Below the pieces are notes generated by a model. It did not search any database. It was given only the letters and a program-made list of their open reading frames with translations, and was not told where the DNA came from. Positions 1 through 11,532 of a stretch of 64,000 nt of DNA are shown here, piece by piece. Made by a program: the position numbers and the translations under genes. Numbering within the stretch: the first letter of the stretch is position 1; every line of letters begins with the position of its first letter. Source of the DNA: Lumbricus rubellus (taxonomy: Eukaryota > Annelida > Clitellata > Crassiclitellata > Lumbricidae); the NCBI GenBank assembly GCA_945859605.1, contig OX243818.1:40703596-40767595 (forward strand), written 5' to 3'.

Positions 1-1405
1 TTTGTCATCGGATGAAAGCTTCGTACGCAATGCTTTTTTGGCATAGTAGATCGAATCACGCATACTTTTCGTAGTGAATTGTATAACCATTGGCTGGCAA
101 GATTGAGCTTTACCGTCACCTGGAAGCCTATAAGCGCAATAGACGTCCTGAGGTTGTAGTAGCAGGTTCATCTTTTGATGTGCAAAGTTCATGAAGGTGT
201 TCACTGGACCTTTATATTGAGAGTAGCCACGAGGCAACAGTTCCTGTTCGGTTGGCTCCAGACCCTGGATTACGATTGTAGACTTGAAAGTCGTATTTTC
301 AATGGAGTTCACCTGGGTTCTCAGAGTTTTGTTCTCCGATTCAAGTTGAGATAACCGGTTTTCCAAACCCTCGCAACGCTCCTCAAGCATTTCCGAAGTA
401 GATTTCCTCAAAGATTCGTGTAGGCCTATTTCGAGTTTGAATGAGTCGAATTCCAGTCTAATTGCGGCGACTATTCTGGCTGTCAGCGCGTTAACCCTTA
501 TAGGGTAACCGGGAAGTAAAAAATAACCCCCAGTCTACTTTTTTTCGTATAATTTTTTTGAATAAAAGAAAATTGACTTTTGCTTTTGTGACTTTTTCTA
601 AATATGTTTTTTCTTCACAATGTCGTTTTCAGCTGCGCCACATTGCGCTGCCACCTAGCGGCAGACTAGTGTGAAAAGTAAGGTTTCATATTCCAGTACT
701 GGATAAATCATTTCTACACTATGTAGACGTAAGCATAGTAGTTGTTAGAACTGAATTGTTGGAGATAATGTGGTTCTTGTATTCTTGCATATGAATTAGC
801 CATTCTTTGCTGTATGATTTCTATTTCAGGTTGCATTATATTAGTGTAGTTTACTTACTTTTGCATAAAGCCATCGAAAGAAATAGGTGATTACAACGCC
901 ACAAAAGGCGCCGTGGACTCATTCGACCAGGAAACAAAGGGATATACTTGAAGTTACAGGACCAGAAAATGGCCTCTTCTATTTCTTGGTTGATTCAGCA
1001 GCGCTCAACGCATGTATCATAATCATAGAAGTTGCAGAATCCAACATGGCGAGATCACGCACATTCAGTAGGCCTACTTTTGGACAAGCGCCGTGTGTTC
1101 CTGCTAGATTTGGTCATGAGCTAATCAGACCGCTTATAATCACGAGTTATCATTTTAATTCAAGATTTTTTGCTCATTACGTTCAACAATGTCCTTGTCT
1201 ATCAGTAAAAATTAACAGGACCGAAATTGGTTAAAAATTTCCATAGATTTGACGAAAATAAATTGGGGGTATTTTTTTACCCCCCGGTTACCAACAACTG
1301 TAACTGAAATAGGGTTACCCTATAAGGGTTAAGCACTTTATCGTCCATTAGCAGTTCGATTAAGTCCTCCGGCTTAAGCATTGTTTTATCTTGTTTTTTC
1401 GACAT
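1..1405 (-). pseudogene. LINE ORF1 protein, partial, split by a MITE
   Basis: Reading the minus strand from an ATG at 1405 gives a LINE ORF1 protein that runs off the window at position 1. The frame is open at 1405-1329 and again at 494-1. Removing the TTAA-flanked insert at 495-1328 rejoins the frame exactly (…KVLNALTARIV…). The N-terminus is charged, followed by a coiled coil (EERCEGLENRLSQLESENKT) and an RRM-like region (TIVIQGLEP … YRLPG … VIQFTTKSMRDSIYYAKKAL), the usual order for ORF1 proteins of CR1/L2-like retrotransposons. Such proteins bind LINE RNA as a particle. The 5' end of the LINE lies near 1536, where GCACCCAAGATGGTGG on the minus strand closely matches the 5' end of the LINE at 21781. 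The C-terminus is outside the window. Confidence 0.8.
495..1328. mobile_element. piggyBac-like MITE, family 1 copy 1 (TTAA target)
   Basis: The element is flanked by TTAA at 491-494 and 1329-1332. Its ends are inverted: CCCTTATAGGGT at the left and ACCCTATAAGGG at the right, followed inwards by CCGGG and ACCCCC-rich blocks. TTAA duplications and CCC-starting ends are typical of piggyBac-type elements. No transposase frame is present in the 834 bp, so it is non-autonomous. It sits inside the LINE ORF1 above. A second copy of the family is at 7207-8158. Confidence 0.85.
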
Positions 1406-1548
1406 GATTGGTAGAAGACTTATCGACTCGATATTGAATTAGTTCACTGTTATTCGCAGAATTTAAAGCCGTTTTTTTACAATTTTAACGCCGTTTTGTC
1501 ATAAACAAAAATCTAACCGACCACCATCTTGGGTGCGTTTTTTCCTCT

Positions 1549-2715
1549 CATTACCCCCTGCTATTACCCCCCGGCCCATTACCCCCTCCCCGACCATGAC
1601 CCCCTGTAGGAATACACCCCCCTTTACCCCCAGTCCGTTTGCAACAAGTCCATTGTATGTATGAATGCATGTATGCGTGCTTGTATGTATGTATGTATGC
1701 ATGTATGTATGTATGTATGTATGTTCATACATATTTCCAGGTATGCATGTATGTATATATGTATGTATATCGATGAGCATGTATGTATGTATGAATGAAC
1801 GTTCATATATACGTTCATTCACACATACCTACAAACATACATGCATGCAGTAAGTATGTATATATGTATATATATCTGTATGTATGTATGTATGTCTGTC
1901 TGTACGTATAAACATACATACATACATACTGTATGTATGTATGTGTGTATGCATGTATGTATGTAAGTATGTATGTTCATACATACACACATGTGTGTAT
2001 GTATAAACATACATACACACATACACACATACATACATACATACATACATACAGTAAGCATGTATGTACGTTTATGCATACATACTTGCTTACTGTATGT
2101 ACAGTATGTATGTGTGTAGGTATGTTTGCATACATACATACATGCATACATACATGCATACATACATATACACACATACATACACATACACATACATACA
2201 TACATACAGCAAGTATGTATGTATGTTTATGCATACAGACGTACATGCATACATACGTACATACTTTCTTTATGTATGTGTATATGTGTCCATGTGTTTA
2301 GGTATATGTGAATGAATGTATATATAAACATTCATGCATACATACATACTTATCTTTAAACATGCATACATACATACATACATACATACATACATACATA
2401 CATACATACATACATACATACATACATACATACATACATACATACATACATACATACATACATACATACATACATACATACATACATACATACATACATA
2501 CATACATACATACATACATACATACATACATACATACATGATTGTATGCCTGTAAGTATGCATAAACATACATACAAACATGCATGCATATATACATTCA
2601 TAAATACATTGGACCTCATGCAAATAGACGGGGGGCAATGGGAGGGGGTAATTCCTACTGGGGGGACGTGGTCGGGGAGGGGTAGTGAGCCGGGGGGCAA
2701 TAGCACGGGGTAATG
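1549..2715. mobile_element. Foldback element with tetranucleotide core
   Basis: Two C-rich/G-rich arms of about 70 bp, 1549-1620 and 2644-2715, are inverted and roughly 80% alike (shared blocks such as CATTACCCC, TGCTATT, CCCTCCCCGACCA and GTAGGAAT). They enclose about 1 kb of CATA/TATG microsatellite. No coding frame is meaningful here; the open frames only read the repeat. I see no clear target-site duplication. Confidence 0.6.
1655..2610. repeat. (TATG)n/(CATA)n microsatellite of alternating polarity
   Basis: Nearly 1 kb of tetranucleotide repeat. The strand carrying TATG switches several times: TATG near 1680-1730, CATA near 1830, TATG near 1880, CATA near 2030 and so on. The longest uninterrupted CATA run is about 2362-2539. 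Each switch point makes a local hairpin. Confidence 0.9.
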
Positions 2716-3754
2716 GGGTCGGGGGGTTATGGACTATACCCTTTGGCAACGTCTACAGCATTATGGAGTGCACATCTATGATGATTTGCACACATGCATT
2801 TAGGTTTGGTCTCTCGTGCCTACAATCCCATATATGTGATCGGGCTACTGTCCCCCAAGCTTTCGAAAATAAAATCATAACTCGCAATTTTGGTAAATTC
2901 CCATTTGAAAAAACACATTTTGCTAAGCAAAAAATAAGTTATTATTGGTTAATAACAAATGAGTGAATTATACCAATTTTTGGCGCGTAGTCATTTTTCA
3001 GAAATCACGAATTTCAAATATTTGTCCAGAAATGACACCATTGCACCAAAAAATTTACAACCTTTGCCAGATCTAAAATTATTATCTTGAAGAACAATAT
3101 GTTAGCTAGTAAATCGGTTTTAAAAATGTTTTAAATTGCACTTTGTTTATAGAACTATTTGCACTTTTTGTTATCATCCCGTATATGGGATTGTAGGCAC
3201 TAATGGTTTAAACTCAATACGTTTCTGCATAGCCAACCAGTGCAGTTCCTCCCGTATAAAACTTGATATATGCCCAAACTTTGGAATGCCAGGCTGTTCT
3301 GTACAAATTATAAGCTTGTTGAAACCGGATGGGGGCCCACGATACATGGGCATTTCTAAATGGGAGGCCATGGTCGGATTTCCCTCCCTGGATCCGCCCC
3401 TGAAGTGGTTCATCGACGATTTTGCTGCTTTGATAAAATCGACTTTTGAGTTTTGGCCTACTCTATTTGGCCTAGTTCAAATCAGGATGAACACGTTTGG
3501 GAATGACAGACTGATATTATGAACTGTTATGATGCATATAATCGGCATGAATAATGCCGTCAGGAAATATCAGTAAACTTTGGAGAAAATAGCATTTTTA
3601 TAGCGTGGGTTCAACCACTGGGTTGGTAATGAATGGACACGAATATTCGTAATTTGTACGTCAAAGTGAATCAACTTGACTTGATCCGTTCATGAACTGA
3701 ATTTTTTACAATTTGCAATATGCGAATCAACCCGAGATGATTCAATTAGGTAAA
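2716..3754. other. Non-coding stretch with a 385-bp inverted-repeat element
   Basis: No convincing gene. Positions 2816-2835 and 3181-3200 are inverted 20-mers with one mismatch (GTGCCTACAATCCCATATAT type), suggesting a short MITE at 2816-3200. At about 3388-3402 there is a lone hAT-type terminus (CTGGATCCGCCCCTG) like those at 48972-49566; I cannot see its partner. Confidence 0.4.
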
Positions 3755-4760
3755 CCCTCAGGCTACCAAGCTTTTTTGTGACACTGACTACCAAGAAGGG
3801 TTTACTACCAAGAAGGGGGGGGTTACCACCCCCCTGGATTTTGGGTTTGGTTTGAGATATCATATCTTGTAATACATCAATGGATTCAGCATTCATTTCT
3901 GCACAAAATGGTATATTTAGGTTTAAAATATATGAAAGTACCCCGGAATTATGAATTTTTTCCGTAGGCACCCGTCGATTCCACAAAATGCATACTTTCG
4001 CATAAGCAAAATAGTAGATTATGTGTGTTTTTAACATAATTTATTTACACAATAATAGTTTACATATACATGTACTAAAGTACAATGTTCAACTATAAAA
4101 ACTAGCAATAAGTTAGTTTTAATTAAAATAAAAAGAAGAAAAAACATGTAATAGCTGATGAAAAACGTTTACGCAGACTTATCAGTTTGCGTTGTAAAAA
4201 ATCCCAACATTTTCACACATTTAAATTTATTTTGAGCACTTCCGGTCATCAAATGTCAAATTAATTGGTAGGCCTATAAAAAATAGCCCTACATGCCCGC
4301 TATAGAATGACATAATTTGTTTCTCTTGAGAAGTAAATTATAAATAAGTTATAATAGAAAAAAACATGAAAATGTTCTAAAAATAAAACACCTTTATTTA
4401 TATTTTCATCTATTTTGAGCACTTCTGGTTGTCAAAAGACAACTCAGTGAGCATGGAAATGTAGCCCCACATTCCCTCTACAGAATGGTGTTATTTGTGT
4501 CTCTTCGTGTTAAAGGACGGATAAGATACTGCCGATAATCTAAGGGGTGGTATCCACACCCCATGGTGCCTCGGGTATATTGGGTATAACTTTTGAATGG
4601 TATGGTATATCATCACACATTTTACATTGTAGCTCAAAGTGTGTCCAAATGAATCCTCTACAGCTACCTAAAACGTCATCATTTTATTCCAAACGAAACA
4701 AGTTTGATTTGGGAAAACCTAGGAGGGGTGGATACCACCCCTCCCTGGTAGCCCGAGGGG
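3755..4760. mobile_element. MITE family A, copy 1 (TTAA-type)
   Basis: The left end CCCTCAGGCTACCAAG and right end CTGGTAGCCCGAGGGG are inverted, each followed inwards by a GGGGTTACCACCCC-type hairpin. The flanks are TAAA and TAAT, plausible decayed TTAA. A second copy starting at 58823 is preceded by intact TTAA. The two copies align for more than 500 bp. No coding capacity is seen. Confidence 0.65.
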
Positions 4761-4879
4761 TAATCGCTGAAAATTTTTGCACAACACATAAAAATTCAAT
4801 CAGCTTTAAATTATAATTAGGCCTATTGTATCCTTTAAATAATACTAATGTAAAGCATAAATGCACACATATAATTTTA

Positions 4880-5110
4880 GGTTTCTTCTTTTTCTTCAGG
4901 CTTAAATTAATCCCTCTCTACGGAGGGGTCAGCCACTCGGATCCTCCTCTTCCACTTTCCTCTGTCTTTGGTGTCTTCATTTTTCTGTTTCAGTTGTTTC
5001 ATGTCCGCCAGTATCGCATCCTCCATCTATTCTTTTGACGACCCCGACTGCGTCGTCCATGGACATGCGCCTTCATGATTCTTACTCTCTTCTCATCACA
5101 TGACCGTACT
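4880..5110 (-). pseudogene. LINE reverse-transcriptase tail (RTE-like), fragment
   Basis: Minus-strand frames give the end of an RTE-type polyprotein: MKAHVHGRRSRGRQKNRWRM followed by remnants of a Trp/Glu-rich tail. The GRRSRGRQKNRW string is the familiar GRRKRGRPKKRW-like motif downstream of the reverse transcriptase. The 3' end is marked by a GAAGAA-type tail at about 4880-4900. It is 5'-truncated and frame-broken. Confidence 0.5.
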
Positions 5111-5279
5111 GTAACGCCCACCCCCTCGGACACTCCCGGAGTCACCACTTCCGGTCCGACGCACGAGGGGACCGCGTGCTGCTGTGGGTCATAGTTCAAA
5201 GACACCGAGGGAGGAAGGGAGGCGGTGGCCTCGGGGTTCAAATTCCGTCGGGTCTGAGATAGCCAAACATCTCGGCCTC

Positions 5280-5745
5280 CTACCTCTCTGTATGAAACAG
5301 GAGCCTTACTAGACAGTCGTTCACTTCGACGAAGTATACCAGGGTTAGCCGATAGTGAAAGGTCCTTAGCCCTAGCACCCGAACTCCTTTCCAGGCCGAT
5401 GGTCGAGTGATAAGCGTGTCCGTAATGGAATGAGCTGGAGACGTTGTTCCCGAGTTCGAACCCACAGCAGGCTTTTGTGGTGGCGAAGATTCTAAATCAT
5501 CTAGGCGCGACAGGATATTTGTCAGCGCTCCCATAACAAATAATTCCAAAGAGTTAAACTCCTCTCTACTGGAAGAGATGGCCTCCTTCACATTAATTTG
5601 CACAAACGAAATGGCATCTTGTGTCTCTCTAGAATTAGCCTGTACATCAGTTTCACTGAGAAAATTGCCTCAAGCAATATCTCCATCGAAGAAGGCGGCC
5701 TAGACGGCTGCGAAGGAGTAGACATCCTACTACCTTCCATAGTGC
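5280..5745 (-). pseudogene. Possible Gag-like reading frame, frameshifted
   Basis: A minus-strand frame starting near the ATG at 5743 (MEGSRMSTPSQPSRPP) shifts frame within about 100 bp. It continues as a helical segment (INVKEAISSSREEFNSLELF) and a Pro/Ser/Thr-rich stretch. The composition resembles the N-terminus of a Gag-like protein of a DIRS or LTR retroelement, but no zinc knuckle, protease or polymerase follows. The call is tentative; a degenerate host exon is possible. Confidence 0.25.
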
Positions 5746-5829
5746 TATACAAATTTCAATTATTTCACTTCCTAAGGCTAGCAAGGATTAAGTCAGTAAG
5801 TTTAATTAGTATCTCTTATTAATTCTGAA

Positions 5830-6798
5830 GACAATCAATAATTATGAAATCGACCGATGCAAATCAAAGAAACATATCGAACATATGCAATTCATTGCAA
5901 ACACTTGCAATCAGAGTAAGCCTAAATTTATCCCCAATTCACTCTCAACTGCCTCGATCAATTTCAAGTTAGCCCAAAACATCTACAAGATAGATCGCAT
6001 TTAATTTCCCAACAGACAGTACCTTATTTTCGGAGACAAGGGACAAAGCCGACGATATGCGAAGAAAGGCGCCGAAGAGGGCGACGATTCCAGGATAAGC
6101 GTCGTAGAATATAAGGAGGGCGTCGATGATGAAAGGCCCGAAAGAATCAGCGAAGACGACGCTGATTTGTCGCCAAGACCGAACTGGCGCGTCGAGTATG
6201 GGTGATCCACGAATTCCGAAGAAACAGAGTAGAATTCGCTCCGTGCGAAAAGAAGAACAGAAGCCGGACACGGTAGACTTATTTCCAGGGATGAGCCGAC
6301 GTGTAAATGCACAACTCAAAACGCAACGTAGAAGAATTCACTCCGTGCGAAGGCCTGACCGATAGGCCTATATCCACGACGAATGTGCGAAGACAGGACA
6401 CCAGCTCAGACGATCCGATGCTTCCAATGAATCACTTCTCATGACCGACAGAGATCGGCTCCGAAACAGCACCGATTGAAGCTCCGAAATTCCATAGAAA
6501 CGACTCCCTGTCGCAAGAGACGCCAGATAGAATTTACAACCAATCGACGCTTCGAATTATAAAAGAAACGACTCCCTGTCGTAAGAAACGCCGAACAGAA
6601 TCCGAATCTTAACGATGCAACAACTGATGCGAGCAGGCACTAAATCCTGGCCTCACTTCAAATAAAACTTATCGCATCGAACCCGAATAATTTCATCGAC
6701 AGCATTACATCTTTAGTCCTCGAAGGTTCGGTCACATCTCTCATAGGCCCACTCAGGCTTCGAAACTATCACTTTATGATTGAGAGTGGCACGTCTAC
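5830..6798. other. No recognisable gene
   Basis: Moderately GC-rich unique sequence with short frames in several phases. I recognise no domain. Two near-identical blocks, AAACGACTCCCTGTCG at about 6498 and 6561, show local tandem duplication. It could be the remainder of the retroelement suggested upstream. Confidence 0.3.
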
Positions 6799-7206
6799 AC
6801 TGCCGTCATAAGGAAGAACCACGTATCTCAAAAAACCTAGTTTTGAGATAAACGCAAAAGACTAAATTCTTTTCTGCCAAGTGGAAAAAATATTTATATT
6901 CTTTTCCGCTTTATACTAATAAATGTAGAAAAAATCAACCATTTTTATGGAAAAAATAAATTTAAATATTTTTGCGCGTAAATATGAAAAATGTGAGTTA
7001 ATGTGTTCTTGCTTAGCATTACAGACCGGCGAAGGTGACCCATAAATGGCAAAAACAACGTATCTGCGTAAAATCGCAACAATTCAGAAATTTACTCACA
7101 CCTAAATCTGGTATTATTTGAATAGAGTCTACACCAGTTTTTCAACTGTAAGACCAGTTTGTACAGTTGTGAAACCAGTTTGTACAGCTATCAGGCACTA
7201 TTTTAA

Positions 7207-8158
7207 CCCTTATAGGGTCACCGGGGGGTAAAAAAATACCCCCAGCTCGGTTTTTCACGGAAATTTTTTTCCCTGAAAATAGTTAAAGAAATTGCTTTTG
7301 TGACTTTTCCTAAATATGTTTTATGCACAGAATGCATCCAGTTTTATTATCTATCCATGCACCCAAATCAGCTAAAAAGTACGAGAATGCACCACTTCAT
7401 AGCTATTTTAGTCAGGAATTCATAAACATAGCATTATGCATGCGTTACACGTGAGTGTCTTGCTGTCACAATGTCTCCCTAATCAGTATCTGAACATAAT
7501 ATAGTATCATTCATTCATTCATTCATTCATTCATTCATTCAAGTATTTATATAGCGCCTCTTCAAGGAAACTACTCAGAGGCGCTCCCGACTCCAGCCCG
7601 GACAAATAGAAACGTATGTCATGATTAGTATCGTTTTATATATAGAAATCGTGTTGGTTTCATAAAATTAGGATGAATAAATGAAATTGTCTACAGCAAA
7701 TCACGTGAAGTTAACAAGTGTAGCATCAATTTAGACCCTGAGCTCATGTTTCTAATGCACATACGACTTCAATGATAGCCATTTTAATATTATGGCCGCC
7801 ATTTTGTCCGCCATTTTGATTTTCGTGCAGTGCCACATATGTGAATTTGGTTCCATTGCATTCCTTGACCTATAAAATGTTGATTTAGACTCTGAAATCA
7901 TGTTTCCACTGCATACATAACTTCACTTATAACCATTTAAGATTATGGCGGCCATTTTGTCCGCCATTTTGATTTTCCTGCAGTGCTGCATATGTTTCTT
8001 TGTTCCAGTGCATTCAGCGAACCTTCTATAAATAATTTCTTTTAGTTTTATACTTGAAAATTGGAGTTTATCATAGGAATCATGCGAATCACAGTGGGGG
8101 TATTTTTTTACCCCCAGGTGACCAAAATCGGTTGAGAAATTTCGTGACCCTATAAGGG
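7207..8158. mobile_element. piggyBac-like MITE, family 1 copy 2
   Basis: Flanked by TTAA at 7203-7206 and 8159-8162. The ends CCCTTATAGGGT and ACCCTATAAGGG are the same as at 495-1328, as are the inner ACCCCC/GGGGGTA blocks. Inside are an ATTC pentamer-like run near 7510-7540 and two similar blocks around GCCGCCATTTTG (about 7795 and 7950). It interrupts the AACCAGTTTG array. Confidence 0.85.
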
Positions 8159-8162
8159 TTAA

Positions 8163-9365
8163 AATACAAAAACCAGTCTGTACAATGGTGTTAACCAGTT
8201 TGTACAGTCACCGAACATAATATTAAAAGATAAGAAACCAGATTTTGTAGCTGTGAAACCAGTTTGTTCAGTTAAGCAAGCATTTAAATGATATGAAACC
8301 AGTTTGTGCATCCGTGGGACGAATTTGTACAACGGTGAAACTAGTTTTAACGCAATTAGAGATAGTTTTAAAAGACCAAACCAATTTGTACAGCTGCAAA
8401 AATCGAATTGCACAGCTATCAGGCATCATCATTTTTTGAAAGATATGAAACCAGTTTGTACAGTATGAAACCAGTTTTTGCAGCGATCAGGCATTATTCC
8501 AAATGGAATAAGCCAGTTGTATTTCTGTAAAACCAGTTTGAACATCTCTCATACAACATTTTCGAAGATATGAAACCAGTTTGCACAACTATAAAACCAG
8601 TTTTACAGCAGCGAAACCAGTTTGTGCAACTGTCAGGCATTATTTTTAGAGATGCGAAACCAGTTTGTGAAACCAGTTTGTACAGATATAAGACATTATT
8701 TTAAAAGATAGGAATCCAGTTTGCACTTTGTATGAACAAGTTCGAACGGTTGTAAAACCAGTTTGTACAGGTATCAGGCATTATTCTAAGGATAAGAAAC
8801 CATTATACTAAAGATAATAAACCAGTTTGTACAGCTGTAAAATCAGTTTGCACAGCAATCAGAAATCATTCTCAAGAATGCGAAACCAGTTTTTACTGCT
8901 GTGAAACCAGTTTGCACAGCTCTCGTGCAACCTTTTAAAAATTTCGAAACCAGTTTAGACAACTATAAACCAGTTTGTACACTGCGAAATCAGTTTGTAC
9001 AGCCATCATGCACCATGTTAAAAGATACAAAAACTTCTGTATAGCTGAAAACCAGTTTGTACAGCTGACAGATACATTAAAAGATACTAAACCAGCTTGC
9101 AAACATGTGAAACCAGTTTGTATAACTGTAAAACCAGGTTTACAGCTATCAGGCATCATTCTAAAGATCTGAAACCAGTTTGAACAGCTGTGAAGCAAGT
9201 CTATCTAGTTATCAAACATTACTTCAAACAATATGAAACCAGTTTGTACAGTTGTAAAACCAATTTATACGGTACTCAGGTAACAATTTAAGATATACGA
9301 AACAAGTTTACAAAGTATGAAACCAGTTTGCACAGCAGCGAAACCAGTTTGTACAGCGATCAGGC
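8163..9365. repeat. AACCAGTTTGTACAGC minisatellite
   Basis: Roughly 35 copies of GAAACCAGTTTGTACAGCTG-like units, counting three to the left of the MITE at 7130-7195. They often alternate with a spacer reading ATCAGGCATTATTTTAAAAGAT, giving a higher-order unit of about 60 bp. Copies are diverged, so the array is old. Confidence 0.85.
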
Positions 9366-9717
9366 GTTATTATTTCAAACAGACGATAATTGCTGAAGTG
9401 TCTTTTCAACACCTCTTTTAACGTATTCAAAAACAACGCAAATTGCAGATACGTGGTTTTTGCTTAGTACGTATCTGGGAATACACACTGTCATACTAAG
9501 GAAAAACAACGTAACTCAAGATACGTGGTTCTTTCTTATGATGCCATGCGGTTTCTGGAGATACGTGTTTTTTACACACGCTGGTTCCCTGTGATGGAAT
9601 TGAGATAGGAGTTTCTCAATTTTTTCCAAGGTGTAGGACCATTAATAGATGCAGAATCTGCATCTAACTCAAAACGGCCAAATTTTGAGTTACGTGGTTC
9701 TTCCTTATGACGGCAGT

Positions 9718-10179
9718 ACACTCCTTGAAATCGGTCGCGTATCTGACTGCCGGTTGCGCGATCCTGAATTTATAGCCACGACTTGGGGGACGCCACGCAT
9801 GCACCCAGAAGAAGCGCGCTGAAATTCTATGCAGCTGCGACCACCTATCTCCCTCTAGCGCAGTGTTTCTTAACCGGTGTTCGGCCGAACCCCTGGGGTT
9901 CGGAAAGCCAGTGCCAGGGGTTCGGCAGAGGTCCTCTGAAATATATACATATTCAGGGTCAGTGAGTGTGAGTGAAAAATCATTTGCTATTTTATTTTTA
10001 TTTTTCGACTTTTATTTAATAACAAAAGACACATTAAGATGCAATTTGGAGGGTTGGTACGGTTACTTAAACTCGTGTTAAACACGATTCCAACATAAAA
10101 AATGTAGGCCACCGAAAGCGACTCAAATATAATATATTATATGTTATATCAGACCCCGCAAATACCAGGGGATCCAAAA
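9718..10179. other. No gene; one hAT-like terminus
   Basis: At about 9862 begins CAGTGTTTCTTAACCGG, followed by TTCGGCCGAACCCC, resembling the CAGNGGTTCTCAACC ends of hAT MITEs (compare 40406). I find no matching right end nearby, so the element is truncated or extends in degenerate form. Confidence 0.35.
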
Positions 10180-10954
10180 AATAATATATGGCAAACGAAA
10201 ACCCGTAGCGTCTGGTTATACCCGTCGCGACACTACCATCTCAACCTGGTCTCTCGTATCTTGTCCGCAATACACGCCACTCCGAGTTTCTTTCGGATGT
10301 CCTCGTTCCTGTTCTGTACATGAGTGAAATTCCCAGCATCCAACGTAGCATTCTCATCTCCGTCCTCTCCTTTAATCCCTCTCCCCTTCTCGTCATCGTC
10401 CATACCTCTTCCCCATTGATAATCACAGGTCTGACCATTGTTTTATATACCTTTCCTTTAATTTGTATTGGCATTTTGGCATCACATAGAACTGCAGTCA
10501 ACTCCCTCCACTTCTGCCAAGCCAATCTGATCCTGTTTCTGATGTCGACCTCACAGCCACCCTGAGCAGTCATTGTTGAACCAAGATATTTAAAAGTGCA
10601 CTCTGTTTTAGTTCCTTTCCTGTGTTGTCCATAATCCTAACTGCCTCAGCTGTTTTTGAGCAGACCATAGTTTATGTCTTGGCGATGTTCACTTTCAGAC
10701 CTTTGCTGTCTAATGCCGTCTGCAAGTCCGTAAACCGTGTCTGCATCTTCAATCTGTCCTGACTCATCTGCAACAATATATTATAAGATCGTCCGCATAC
10801 GGCATGTCCCATGGCACCTCTCTTCTTACATGCTCTGATACTGCATCCATTGCTATAATGAATAGCAATGGACTTAGGCATGATCCTTTATGCACCCCGA
10901 CCTGAATCTCGAAAGAGCCTGAGTGTCCTAGGCCGCTCCTCACCGTTGTCATAA
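10180..10954 (-). pseudogene. RTE-like LINE reverse transcriptase, 3' part
   Basis: Minus-strand frames in order give the reverse-transcriptase core (VGVHKGSCLSPLLFIIAMDA … PYADDLIIY, the YADD catalytic motif, about 10764-10952), the thumb (about 10672-10760), and the C-terminal domain (IRLAWQKWRELTAVLCDAKM … WTMTRRGEGLKERTEMRMLR … RWMLGISLM, 10241-10573). These match RTE-type endonuclease/reverse-transcriptase LINEs, which copy their own RNA by target-primed reverse transcription. The frame shifts at least twice and the endonuclease is absent, so this is a dead 5'-truncated copy. It abuts the Helitron at 10955. Confidence 0.8.
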
Positions 10955-11532
10955 TCTATATAAATAAAAATGTAACCGCGTTTGGCTCCTTGCAAGTTAT
11001 CTTCGAACTTTCTGCGCCGATTGCTTTCAGAACTTCACCAAAACGTTTAGTTCCAACACGGCCGGGTTTGCAGAATGATTGTTCGCAAAAAGCGCAATCT
11101 TTTCAAAAAAAACTTTGAAAATTCCACCGTTTTCAACACATAGCCTACGCCCGTCAATAAGCCTTGCATACCAATTCGGGCACGTTTGTTCCGTAAATTT
11201 CTTTAGCGCATTTCATTGCGGCCTTCACATTTCATTGCGGCCTTCTTGCTCAAGCGTTTTATGGCGCGATCCGCGTCGCCATCGCAAAGGGACGGTGTGA
11301 GGGAGGAAAGGAGGCGAGGGAGCGGGACGAACAGGGAGGAGAGAGATGGAGGATGCAGGGACGCGGAGGCGGAGGCCGAGAGGGAGGGGAGGGGAAGGGG
11401 AGGAGAAAGGGAGGGGAGGGGGAAGGGGGAAAGGAAGGGAGGGGAGGGGAGAAGGAGGGGAGGAGGAGGGGGAGGGGGAAGGGGAGGGGAGGCTCTTTTC
11501 AGCCACAGCAACGCGTGGCCGGGTTCAGCTAG
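10955..11532 (+). mobile_element. Non-autonomous Helitron-like element 1
   Basis: Starts TCTATATAAATAAAAATG (preceded by A) and ends CAACGCGTGGCCGGGTTCAG then CTAG. TC…CTAG ends with a GC-rich subterminal hairpin are the Helitron signature, and the TCTATATWAATAAA start resembles known Helitron ends. There are no Rep/helicase frames. The interior is a long G/A tract. The base after CTAG is A, not the expected T, so the right edge is slightly uncertain. Confidence 0.6.
11290..11495 (+). repeat. Purine-only G-rich tract
   Basis: About 200 bp almost entirely of G and A with many GGGG/GGGA runs. The + strand could form G-quadruplexes or triplex DNA. Long open frames here on both strands (poly-Glu/Gly, poly-Pro/Ser) are composition artefacts. 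Confidence 0.85.

Larger units (their letters stand above)
6799..9717. mobile_element. Large non-autonomous element filled with AACCAGTTTG repeats
   Basis: The ends are inverted: ACTGCCGTCATAAGGAAGAA at 6799 and its reverse complement ending at 9717, extending inwards through ACCACGTA.CTCAAAA. Sub-terminal copies of the same motif (GATACGTGGTTCTTTCTTAT) recur near 9516-9565. The interior is almost wholly a minisatellite and contains a later TTAA MITE at 7207-8158. No transposase is seen. The flanking bases allow at most a very short target duplication, so the superfamily is open. Confidence 0.65.

Noticed and set aside
1499..2749. Many overlapping open frames of Tyr/Val/Cys/Met or His/Thr/Tyr repeats
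   Set aside because: They read the CATA/TATG microsatellite in every frame on both strands; no start context, domain or codon bias.
5969..6365. Frames of about 100-116 codons on both strands at 6 kb
   Set aside because: Overlapping in several phases without recognisable motifs or splice signals; could be degenerate retroelement but unsupported.
8163..9365. Regularly spaced AACCAGTTTG repeats that superficially resemble a CRISPR array
   Set aside because: Repeats are diverged, spacing is irregular, spacers are themselves repeats, and the genome is eukaryotic with no cas genes.
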